64,000 bases of DNA from Rebecca billardiae RCC1528 (taxonomy: Eukaryota; Haptophyta), in contig OZ251235.1 in the NCBI GenBank assembly GCA_965240325.2, positions 434,001 through 498,000 of the forward strand, in the 5' to 3' direction. Below are positions 30,984-40,437 of this stretch, piece after piece. Every line of letters begins with the position of its first letter. Positions within the stretch are counted from its first letter, which is position 1. A model generated the notes under the pieces. It saw nothing but the letters and a program-made list of their open reading frames with translations, was not told the DNA's origin and ran no database searches. A program made the translations under genes and the position numbers.

Positions 30984-31303
30984 GGCTGCCGCCGGAAGGC
31001 GCCCAAGCTAAGCCCAGTAGCCCACACTGGTCCGGATCGGACGCGCGGGTGCGAACATTGCGAGCGGAAAGCTGTGCATACGGGGCACCTCGGCCGCCGG
31101 GGTACTGTGTCGCCTGCCTGAGCTGTGTGCGTCTCTTATTCTTATAGTAAACTGTAATCTCGCCTGCCTGAGCTGTGTGCGTCTCTTATTCTTAGTAAAC
31201 TGTCTGTAGTAAACGGAACAGCCTGCTTCTCCCGTATGTCGTTTCGATATCTTCAGCCCCGCGCCCGGGCTTCCTTCCGCGTGTTGAGGTCGGGGCGGCG
31301 ATC
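30984..31303. promoter_or_regulatory. Divergent intergenic region carrying a tandem pair of the 45-bp repeat
   Basis: 320 bp between the starts of the exostosin gene (minus) and the EF-hand gene (plus). Two copies of the dispersed repeat lie at 31111-31156 and 31161-31203. Core-promoter elements cannot be assigned by eye. Confidence 0.45.
31111..31203 (+). repeat. Dispersed 45-bp repeat, tandem pair
   Basis: Each unit reads cgcctgcctgagctgtgtgc followed by gtctcttattcttagtaaactgt. The first unit has a 2-bp insertion (cttatagtaaac). The same unit occurs once at 18545-18590 and as an inverted tandem pair at 38350-38434. Confidence 0.92.
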
Positions 31304-33728
31304 ATGGAGACGAGACGAGCGATGAAGGGCCCCGTCACTCCGAAGGGGCTGCGGAGGTCAGGAGCAGGCTTTGGCTCGCAGGCGCTGAGCCTCCTGAGTA
31401 ACCAGACCAAGGACATTGCGCCCGAGCACATTGAGGAGCTGCTCCGGGACATGGACACCGACAACAACGGGGTGCGCAACGCGCGCACGCGCGCGCTGCG
31501 AGGGCATGCGCACGCGCAGCGCGCATGCACGTGCACAAGGCGCGGTGAAGGGCCGCGCGTCCCCGCCGGCGCATTCACTCGCGGCCCCTGCACTCGCCGC
31601 GTGCGCGCCACCGCGCGCGCAGTTCATCGAGCGCCGCGAGTTCCAAGCGTACGTGCGGCGCGTCGGGTGGCCCGTGACGGACTACGAGGTGAAGAAGATG
31701 TTCGACGAGGCGGACAAGAACGGCGACGGCCGGCTCGACTTCGCCGAGCTGCGCGCGGCGTCGTCTGGCCGCTTCAAGTCGCGCGTGCACCGCCACGAAT
31801 GGGTCGGCTTCATCACGCGCGTGTGCGAGCGGCTGGCGGGCGTGTACGACCAGCCGCTGTTCGAGCCCGCCTTCGAGGCGCCGCAGCAGGTGGAGATCAG
31901 CGACGCGCACCAGCGCGAGCAGGACATCCTGACGTACGCGCCGACCACGTACGCACGCCGCTCCACGCCCTCGATGCGCTCGCCCGGCTCGCGCGGCTAC
32001 GCCGCATCCGGAGGCAGCAGGTCGACGCGGATGTCTGTCGTGCGCTCGCGCGAGGGCGAGCGCTCGATGCCGAGCATCCCGCTGCCGACGCTCGACTCGT
32101 TCTCGCCGCAGGCGACGGCGATGACGGGGCTGAACGCGGGCGCGCGCAACCCGGCGGAGAAGGTGCGCGCGCTCAGCGCACACCCACCCGCCGCCTGTCG
32201 CGCGCGCGCCGCGGCGGGCGCCACGCATGCGGGCGTAAAGACGCAGCGCTGGCTCACGCCGCACGCCCCACTGCCGCCGCGCGCGCTCCCCCGCGCGCTC
32301 GCGCGCGGCGACCCTCGGCGTGCGCACGCGCAGCGCATCAACCTGCTCCTCCGCGACCAGCTCCACGTCACGCACAAGCCCGAGTTCCGCCACGTCTGGC
32401 CGCCCAAGGTGGACCACCTCAAGACGCCGCGCCGCGAATACGACCATCGCTTCCCGGTCGGCCGCTCGACCGCGCCGGTCGCGCGCTCGCGCGTCGTGTC
32501 GCACTTTGAGAGCAGCGAGGCGTACACGAGCGGGGCGCGCGCGCAGCAGGCGCGCTCGGAGCACGCGCTCAGCTGGCCGCGCACGCGCCCGCCCCCGCGC
32601 CGCGAGGAGGACCTCAACAGGCCGCCGGCCGTCGCGCAGCTCAAGCAGCTGGTCGAGGCGACCCGCCCCAAGCCCTCGTCTGTGACCAGGCAGCACTACG
32701 TCGAGCGGCGGCCGGACACGCTGGTGCTGCGGCAGGACGGCACGCTGCGCGGCGCGATGGACGACGAGCTGCGCGGCTGGGTGCCCGTGCAGCTGATGAA
32801 CAACGAGGGGCTCTCGCCCTCGCTCGAGCTCATCGAGCGGCGGCAGCGCGGGGCGGCGCGCCGCTCGCCCAGCCCGCCGCGGACTGCCCTGCTCTCCGCA
32901 GAGCCGAGCGGGCTCAGCGCTGGCGGCGTGAGCGCGGCCTCGGCGCGCGCGCGCACTGCGATCGGCGGCGCCGGCGTCGGCGCGCGCGCAGCCGAGCTCA
33001 GCACGCTCAGTGCCGGCAGCGAGTGGCAGCAGCACCTCTCGCCGCCGCCGCCGCCACCGCACGGCAGCGCGCGCCGAGCGCCCACCGTCGCGCGCTCGCC
33101 GTCCTCGCTCACGCCTGTCGTGCGCTCCTCGTCCGCCGCGCTCTCCGGCGGGCTGGAGCAGCCGTCGAGCCTCACGTCCGTGTCGTGGGCCAGCGGGGTC
33201 AGCAGCGCGACGGTGGCGTCGCGGGCGTCCGCCGGCTCCCGAGCGCCGGGCTCGGGCGGGCCGAGCGGCTCCGCGTCCGCGCTCAGCGGCGCGCGCACGT
33301 CGCTGGGTGGGTTCAGCACGCGCACGCTGCTGTACAAGCCCCCAGACCCGCAGGAGATGCGAGGGATCGTGGCGAGGGACCGGCCGCGCGACCCGTGGAT
33401 GGCGCCGCGCACCAGCGACGCGCTCAACGGCCGGCCGCCGGGCACGCTCTCGCGCACCGAGCCCGCCAAGATGGGCAAGTACCTCGCTGACTCTGGGCTC
33501 CCGGACTTTGACGCGCGCTACCACCCGGAGGTGGTCACCGGCTCGCCGCTCAGCACGCTCGCGGTCGGGCCGCCGATGCGGCTGCAGATGACGGAGAACA
33601 TCCACCCGAGCAGCGCGACCAAGGCGCCGTTCCGGCTGACGCTGGGCGCCGGCGGAGGGCAGTGGATGCCGGACGTCGAGCCTGTCTCGCTCGAGGTGGC
33701 GTCGTGGAATGCGCGCGCCATCAGCTGA
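31304..33728 (+). CDS. EF-hand calcium-binding protein with long disordered tail
   Basis: Three exons: 31304-31471, 31623-32162 and 32334-33728 (700 aa). Both introns are phase 0 with GTGCGC donors. Intron 1 lies inside the first EF-hand loop; joining gives DMDTDNNGFIERREF, a canonical loop. The second EF-hand is DEADKNGDGRLDFAEL. A Trp/Phe-rich helix follows (HEWVGFITRVCERLAG). Further on, a basic region (LLLRDQLHVTHKPEFRHVW, KTPRREYDHRFPVGRST) resembles the short repeated motifs of axonemal or microtubule-inner proteins, but I cannot name the family. The C-terminal half is Ser/Ala/Pro-rich and probably disordered. Role: a calcium-responsive structural or signalling protein, possibly flagellar (inference). 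The antisense frame is a shadow. Confidence 0.8.
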
Positions 33729-34354
33729 TGCACAGAGCAGCACACCTTGAACCTGCCGGGGCGATGGCGACAGCTCGTGCAGTGGTGCGGCGCCTGCGTC
33801 GAGTCGACAAAGGGCACGAAGGCGCTCGTTACGCGCGGTGTCGATGGGCCACGGTGGCTTGCCGCCGCGGTGGTGGCCATCGTCATCTCCGCCACTCGTC
33901 TGGCGGCGGCGGCCGCAGATGATTAGACTTGTCAGTCATGCTCAGCAGTGATCATCAGCGCCGCCGCATCAGCGTGCACAATGGTCGGTCGTCACTGTCA
34001 GCCGGGCTCAGCGCCAGCGGGCCAGCGGCTCTGCAGTCTGCGGCTCGGCCGCGGCGCGCAGCGGCAGTGATGAGCGATGATGATGATCCGGCCATGCAGC
34101 CCATGCACCGCGCACAGCGCGCCAGCGCCAGCATCAGTCGCTCGTCGGCGGTCCGGCAGGTCTACGGCTGACGAGCCGGTGGGCCTGAGACTGGGACCAC
34201 CGCTACCAGTGCGTGGCAGTCAGCACTGCATGACAGTCAGCAGTAGACCAGTAGTTGTCCAGCACAGAGGATGCCAGACCGCCCCGCGTGATCGAACGCA
34301 GATCACACCGGAGATGGGAAGGTGGGTCACATAGGACAGTCTGGACAGGGATCG
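33729..34354. other. Convergent 3' spacer
   Basis: 626 bp between the EF-hand and MidA-like genes, which converge. No gene or repeat identified. Confidence 0.6.
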
Positions 34355-35716
34355 TCATCTGTTGTCATCGCCGCTGCTGCTAGCATGCCCCGCCGCACTC
34401 GGCGGCGCTTGGTCGGGCCCGACGCGCGCGCCGCTCCGCCCGATGAAGATCCGCGTGTTGGTGAAGTCCGACAGCAGCGGGTTGTACCCCGAGCGCGTCT
34501 CTGTGTGCTCGAGCTCTGCGTACTCAGCCAGCAGCTGGGCGGACGGCACGCTCTCCGCCTCCGCGCCGCCGGCCGTGCGGTACAGGGCGCCGAGGGCGTC
34601 AAAGTCGGTGGGGAAGAAGACGTCGCAGGTGCCGTCCGCGGCCTCGAGCACGCGCCCCCCCCGGTCGCGCGTGACGCCGCCCTCCTTCGAGTGCACGACG
34701 GGCGCGAGCAGCGCGCCGCCCGGCTGCGGCGGCAGCCAGCTGAAGTCTGCGAGCAGCATCGTGTGCGCAGGCTCGGCGTCGAGGACGGCGCGCAGCATGA
34801 GCGAGGCGGCCGTGGGGACCCACGCGGTGGGATTGCGCGTGGAGAGCGCCGATGCGAACGCGGCGCCGACGCGCATCGGGCGCAGCAGCCGCAGCCCGGG
34901 GTGCTCGCGCGCGGTACGCACCGCGGCGCGCCGCCACGCATGCGCGCCGCCCAAGCCGAGCGCATCCACAGCGCTGGCGAGGGCCTCGTCGGCGAGCGGC
35001 TCCCACGCCTGCTCGAGCACGCCTCCGCCGCCGTCGAGGACAACGGCCTGCTCCAGCCCGCCGCGCGTCCAGCGCACGAGGTCGTGCGGCAGGTTGTCCA
35101 GCACCTCGAGCCCGAGCACGTAGCAATGGCCGCTGCGATCAGCATGGCCGCCCGCACGTGCGCCGGGCGCGGGCGCACCGCGCGGCCAGTCGAGGGCGGA
35201 GACGTTGTGCACGGCGTAGCGCTCCGGCGGGAACCCCGCCTCTTCCAGCCGCGCGCGCTGCCGCGCTGCCATCTCCGCGCTGATCTCGACGAGCTCGTAC
35301 GACGCATGCGCGTACTCGTCAGGCGCCGCCTCGCGCAGCCAGCTCAAGAAGCCGAGCGCGCACGTGCCGTTCCCGCCGCCGATCTCGAAGACGCGGAGCG
35401 GCGGGGCGTGACGCTCGTGCTTCACGCGGCGGCGGTGGTCGCGCAGCACGTACCGCCCCAGTGCCCGTGCGTACCACGGGTGGAAGTACTCGACAGGCGT
35501 CAAGAAGCCTTCGGGCGACGATGCGGCGAGCGCGCGCTGCGTGTCGCGGTACTCCGCCTCGCCGATCATCTTGCGGAAGGGCAGAGGCTCGGATGGGCGG
35601 TGCACGCGCGCCGAGGCCGACGAGAAGTACCCCGTCGCGCGTGCGTACAGGCAGTCGTGCACGAAGTCGCGCATGAGTCGGCGATGTGTGGCGCGCTGCA
35701 TCGTGCGCAGTAACAC
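34355..35716 (-). CDS. MidA/NDUFAF7-family SAM-dependent methyltransferase
   Basis: Intronless, 453 aa. The SAM-binding motif VFEIGGGNGTCALGFL (about 108-124) is followed by YELVEIS, the acidic strand end. LGLEVLDNLPHDLV occupies the place of the family's 'NE.lDa.P...' motif and keeps its shape. Later blocks (AHTMLLADFSWLP, GGALLAPVVHSKEG, DVFFPTDFDALGALY) also fit Methyltransf_28 (MidA) proteins. Mitochondrial NDUFAF7 dimethylates an arginine of a complex I subunit. The N-terminus here (MLLRTMQRATHRRLMRDFVH) is basic and amphipathic, compatible with mitochondrial import. The long variable N-terminal half and Asn-to-Leu change at the start of the motif mean it could be a paralogue with another substrate. 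Confidence 0.8.
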   Translation of the reverse strand: MLLRTMQRATHRRLMRDFVHDCLYARATGYFSSASARVHRPSEPLPFRKMIGEAEYRDTQRALAASSPEGFLTPVEYFHPWYARALGRYVLRDHRRRVKHERHAPPLRVFEIGGGNGTCALGFLSWLREAAPDEYAHASYELVEISAEMAARQRARLEEAGFPPERYAVHNVSALDWPRGAPAPGARAGGHADRSGHCYVLGLEVLDNLPHDLVRWTRGGLEQAVVLDGGGGVLEQAWEPLADEALASAVDALGLGGAHAWRRAAVRTAREHPGLRLLRPMRVGAAFASALSTRNPTAWVPTAASLMLRAVLDAEPAHTMLLADFSWLPPQPGGALLAPVVHSKEGGVTRDRGGRVLEAADGTCDVFFPTDFDALGALYRTAGGAEAESVPSAQLLAEYAELEHTETRSGYNPLLSDFTNTRIFIGRSGARVGPDQAPPSAAGHASSSGDDNR

Positions 35717-36132
35717 ACCGCCGGGACTCCGGCCTCCGGACCCATTCTATGATTTAACGACACAGGTAGGACGGCGCAGGTCTCCTGATTCGTCGTCGGC
35801 AGTGCCCGATCGTCGACACGAAGTCGGCGCTGGTGGCAGAGCATAGCCTGAACCGCGATCGAATGGCTTGAGCGCGGCCTTGAGCTGCTGGAGCGCGATC
35901 CACCTGCGCTGCGCGGCTCGCATGGACCTGCTGTGCCCCGAGCGCAGCGCCATTAATTTGGCCATTTCCGGTCGAAGATGAATAGCTAATAGTCGGCCTG
36001 ATGACTGCTCGTATCCTCGTAAACAACCTGGGTAATGAGGCCCAGTGGCCACGTGCAACTCCACCCGATTTGCGCGATGATGACGAATTGCCGCTCGCGA
36101 GTTCGGACGGCCACGCTCGCAGGACGGCGACG
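35717..36132. other. Divergent spacer with partial MITE
   Basis: 416 bp between the MidA-like gene (minus) and the aminotransferase (plus). Its first part holds half of the element described at 5020-5126. The rest shows nothing specific. Confidence 0.55.
35744..35800. mobile_element. Truncated copy of the MITE-like element
   Basis: Bases 35744-35766 equal the 23-bp terminal repeat and similarity to the 5020-5126 element (inverted orientation) continues to about 35800, then stops. The second terminal repeat is missing. Confidence 0.75.
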
Positions 36133-37973
36133 ATGTACCGCACGCTCGCGCTCCTGTGTTCGGCGGCTGGCGCTGCTGCGCTCGCGTCGCACGGCACCCC
36201 CGGTGCGCGCCGAGGCTGGCCGCACTGCCAATTGTCCGCCCCCGCGCCCGGCCTCGCGCGCACCAGCAGCGCGCGAGCATGCGCGCGCTGCGTCTGAAGC
36301 GTCGCTCGGGGCGCGCGATCGCACGCGCTGCGCGCAGGGAGCCATGCGTCGCGTTCGGCGATCAAGTCGGTCGCTGCGCAGGCACACGTCACTGATAAGT
36401 CGACGAGCCTCTTCGCCGAGGCGCAGGACCTGATGCCCGGCGGCGTGAGCTCGCCCGTGCGCGCGTTTAAGTCAGTCGGCGGCCAGCCCATCTTCTTCGA
36501 CCACGTGAAGGGTGCGTACTGCTTCGACGTGGACGGCAACCAGTACATCGACTACGTGGGCACGTGGGGGCCGGCGATCATCGGCCACGCCGACGACGCG
36601 GTGCTGGACGCGCTGAAGGCGCAGCTCGACAAGGGCACCTCGTTTGGCGCGCCGTCCCCGCTCGAGAACGTGCTCGCAAAGATGGTGATCGAGGCGGTGC
36701 CCTCCGTGGAGATGGTGCGCTTCACCAACTCGGGGACGGAGGCGTGCATGGGCATGCTGCGCGTGATCCGTGCGTACACCGATCGCGAGAAGATCATCAA
36801 GTTCGAGGGCTGCTACCACGGCCACGCGGACTCCTTCCTCGTGCAGGCGGGCTCGGGCGTCGCGACGCTCGGTCTGCCTGACTCGCCGGGCGTGCCGAGC
36901 GGCGCGACCAAGGGGACGCTGTGCGCCAAGTACAACGACCTGGCGTCGGTCGAGGCGATCTTCGAGGCGAACCCGGGCGAGATCGCGGGCGTCGTGCTCG
37001 AGCCCGTCGTCGGCAACTCGGGCTTCATCGCCCCGGACAAGGCGTTCCTGCAGGGGCTGCGCGACCTCACCACCAAGCACGGCGCCGTGCTCGTCTTTGA
37101 CGAGGTGATGACGGGCTTCCGGATCGCGTACGGCGGCGCGCAGGAGTACTTTGGGATCACGCCCGACGTGACGACGATGGGCAAGGTGATCGGCGGCGGC
37201 CTGCCCGTCGGCGCGTACGGCGGCAAGCGCGAGATCATGGAGCTGGTCGCGCCGGCGGGCCCGATGTACCAGGCGGGCACGCTCTCAGGCAACCCGCTCG
37301 CAATGACGGCGGGCATCAAGACGCTCGAGACGCTCAAGAAGCCTGGTGCGCGCGCGCGCTCGCGCGGCGGGGCGCGGCGCGGCGCGGTGGGGAGAGGGCC
37401 GGGGGCGCCGCCGCGCGCCGAATCGCACCGCGCACCGCGCCACACCGCCGCACCGACGTCTGCTGGGCGCGGGTCAGCAACGCGTGCCCGCCGCCCGAGG
37501 ATGCCTACTCGTGTGCCACAGCGAGCAACGGCCGCCGTTGAGTTTGCCCGGGGGCGCCACTCCCTCGGCGCAAAATTAAGTGCGGGCACACGCGCGCCGC
37601 GTGGGCTCACGCCACGCACGCCACCCGCGCCCCTCGCGCCGCGCGCGCAGGGTCGTACGAGAAGCTCGACCAGCTCTCGGAGAAGCTCGTGACGGGCATC
37701 CTCGAGGCGGGCCGCGCGGCCGGCCACAAGATGTGCGGCGGGCACATCAGGGGCATGTTCGGCTGGTTCTTCTGCGAGGGCCCGGTCAAGTCGTTCGCGG
37801 ACGCGACGGCGAGCGACACGGAGAAGTTCGGCCGCTGGCACCGCGCCATGCTCGAGAAGGGCATCTACCTCGCGCCCTCGCAGTACGAGGCGGGCTTCAT
37901 GAGCCTCGCGCACACGGAGGCCGACATTGAGAAGACGATCGCGGCCGCCAAGGAGGTCTTCGCGACGCTCTGA
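36133..37973 (+). CDS. GSA: Glutamate-1-semialdehyde 2,1-aminomutase, plastid-targeted
   Basis: Three exons: 36133-36202, 36338-37345 and 37651-37973 (466 aa). Both introns are phase 1 and both rebuild a GGG codon. Exon 1 encodes an ER signal peptide ([20 protein letters not shown]). After splicing comes a basic/Ser-rich transit-like stretch ([14 protein letters not shown]), then the mature enzyme from [20 protein letters not shown]. Hallmarks are [38 protein letters not shown] and the PLP-binding Lys in [18 protein letters not shown]. The end [15 protein letters not shown] is typical. It converts glutamate-1-semialdehyde to 5-aminolevulinate, the C5-pathway step toward chlorophyll and haem. 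The bipartite leader is the strongest evidence in the window for a secondary plastid. Confidence 0.95.
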
Positions 37974-38349
37974 GCGAGTGCGTTGAGCGCGCGCGGAGCC
38001 GCGCACGCCCAGGGCGCGCCCTGACCGGAGCCAACCCGACAGACAGCCGGCACACGGTGGACCCGCACGATGTATGGCACGCCTGTCAGTGTCAGTCCAT
38101 CCACGAGTCTGAGTGCGACGCCTGACTTCAGGCGATCGTCCGCAGATCCGCTCGGGATCCTCATCCTGCACCACGTTGGTCGGACGATCTTGCCGCTTGC
38201 GCTGTCGCACTGGCAGGCGGCAGCGGGCAGGGCACCGCCACCGGCAGTCCACTGTGTCTCACCGCCTGTGAGTGTGACTCGGGCCAATGATCGTCGACGT
38301 CATTCGTCGCGTTAATAATAATAATTGTCCGCCAAGGAATCGCCAATCT

Positions 38350-38434
38350 ACAGTTTACTAAGAATAAGAGACGCACACAGCTCAGACAGGCGAGTTTACT
38401 AAGAATAAGAGACGCACACAGCTCAGGCAGGCGA
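38350..38434 (-). repeat. Dispersed 45-bp repeat, inverted tandem pair
   Basis: Units at 38350-38392 and 38394-38434 are the reverse complement of those at 31111-31203 (acagtttactaagaataaga, then gacgcacacagctca and ggcaggcga). Confidence 0.92.
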
Positions 38435-38494
38435 GATTCAGTGATTTCCAATTTCCAATCCAATATATTTTACTCGCAGCCCGCTACTGCGTCT

Positions 38495-38560
38495 GCTGCC
38501 CCATCCGCTACTGACGCCTGTCTTGCCTGTTGCATGCCACGTCGTTAAATATGGCGGGCC
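38495..38560 (+). repeat. TA-associated dispersed repeat, copy 1
   Basis: Reads gctgccccatccgctactga, then cgcctgtcttgcctgttgca, tgccacgtcgttaaat and atggcgggcc. Copies recur at 40071-40240 (same strand) and 43252-43306 (opposite strand). Confidence 0.88.
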
Positions 38561-39319
38561 GTAGGTCCGCCCCTTGTAGTGCCCGGGAACAAGATAAGAA
38601 AAAGAAAAAGAAAAAGAAAATCGCCTCGCAAAGAAAAGAAAATCGCCTCGCTCACTGCCGGGTCGCTTCGCTCACTACCGGGCGCCCTCGCAGCTCCCAC
38701 TGGGGACGCTCGGCCGAAAACCATGCCGGCCATGGCGCGGAGCGCGTGGGCGGCACGCGCCGAATCCAACGCCGGCGCAGACATCGCGCGAGGATTCCCG
38801 AGACGTGTTTTCGCCCGATTCGCGATTGCTGCCCTCCTCGTCTCGCGTGCAGGTCGAACGGGGGCCAAAGTCGACGCGTTTGGAGGCACGGTCGGCGCGT
38901 CGACACGATCGTGCGACCTGGGGCGGTCCTCGCCCGACTTGCACGTCGAGCGCTCGCACGAGCCATAGTATTAAGCGCTGCGCACGACAACCACCTCGCG
39001 CGATCCACCGTCGCGCGTCGGGCTCGGTGCGGAAAGGCCCTCATCACGAGGCGTCTCGCGGGCGGGAAGCGCCATCGCACGCGACGCAAGCTTTGGCGCG
39101 GCCTTCTGAACTCGATCGCCGGAAACGGCGCACCGGACTGTCGCGTGCCACAACTTCTCAAAGCCGGGCGCATGCAAATCCGTTTGCTACAGCTGTACCA
39201 GTTCCCGGCCAAGCCGAAGGGCCGGCCCTTGTGCCGGCGATCATCTTTCGCGATCGCGGCCAAAGATCGCTCGGCGCTCGCGGTCCCTCACAGCCGAAAG
39301 CCCACGTCCGGCCTTCAGC

Positions 39320-40070
39320 ATGGCGTCGACGGTGACCAATGCGACGGAGGCGCAGCGCAAAGCGGCGTACGAGGCGCAGCGAACGCAGCTGCCGTGTCTG
39401 TCGCCGTGGCAGGAACCGCGTCTTGGCGAGTCGGCGGCCCTCGTCGCACAGCGCTACAGTATGACCGATCCCAGAGGCGCATCCGCCACGAGCTGAAACG
39501 CCGAGCGTGCAACATTGTCGCCCCATCCTCCACCATGTCACGAGCGCTGCGGGACGAGGCCGACGTCGTGAAGCCAGTGGCACATGCGCTGCGCTTCCTA
39601 TGCCTGCTCGAGCAGCGCGTGCCCACCCTCGATCGCGAGTGGCACACGCTCTCGCACTGCGCGCGCGCGCACCGCCGACAGCTCCTGATACCGCCGAACG
39701 TGCGGGTGCCGGACCTGTCGCGCGAAGCGGCGAGCGCCGACGAGCGCTTGGACCTGGACGCGTTGTTGCGCAGCGTGGCGGCCGTGCACGACGCCGACGC
39801 GACCTTCGCCGAGCCCATCGTGCCCGGAGCGGACATCGGCATCCTCGCGACACACGATCTCAGCTGGCGGCAGGAGGAGATGCTGTCGCGTTATTATTCG
39901 TCAGTGAGTCAGGTAGCTCACCATCATCTGTGTGTCGCATTGTTATTCGTCATCCTGCCGCCCGTCAAACCGCTAAATAAAAGGCGCGAACCCGCTGGGG
40001 AAATATTGCGACAGCACTGGCACGGCCCGCCGACCCCCCCGCCCGCCAGGGCAGAGTTTATTTTAAGGGG

Positions 40071-40077
<7 letters not shown>
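39320..40077 (+). pseudogene. Possible disrupted gene fragment between two direct repeat copies
   Basis: From an ATG at 39320 one frame reads MASTVTNATEAQRKAAYEAQ and on to ALVAQRYSM before a stop at about 39500. From about 39460 a second frame continues in protein-like composition (RIRHELKRRACNIVAPSS; HALRFLCLLEQRVPTLDRE; VPGADIGILATHDLSWRQ) to about 39900, then becomes AT-rich spacer before its stop at 40077. One frameshift near 39460 would join them. No family recognised. It lies between same-strand copies of the TA-associated repeat (38495 and 40071), so it may be gene debris carried in a repeat-bounded segment. It could instead be a real gene with an unusual intron. Confidence 0.35.
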
Positions 40078-40240
<163 letters not shown>

Positions 40241-40437
40241 TTTAACGTGTTTGGGGCTCACGGTGGCCATGAGATAGCCGCGCCATCCCTTAGAACACGC
40301 TCTCCGATGAGGGAGAGAGGAGTCGACCTTAAAGAACTGCTTACTGCCCGCACAAGCGGGAATAACTGGCTGGCTGATGAAAATTGATGCCATCCGACAC
40401 AGGCACACAGCACGAAAGTCGCCTGGTGGTAGAGACT

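Larger units (their letters stand above)
37974..39319. other. Intergenic region with dispersed repeats
   Basis: Contains the inverted tandem pair of the 45-bp repeat (38350-38434), one copy of the TA-associated repeat (38495-38560) and an AAGAAA-rich stretch (38595-38650). The segment 38660-39310 is GC-rich with open frames on both strands but no recognisable motif. Confidence 0.55.

Noticed and set aside
31575-33743. 722-codon minus-strand frame opposite the EF-hand gene
   Set aside because: Arg-rich shadow. EF-hand loops and splice sites support the plus strand.
38530-39319. Upstream part of a long plus-strand frame with a Lys run
   Set aside because: The Lys run comes from an AAGAAA simple repeat. 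The sequence up to 39319 is Arg-rich with no motif and equally open on the other strand.
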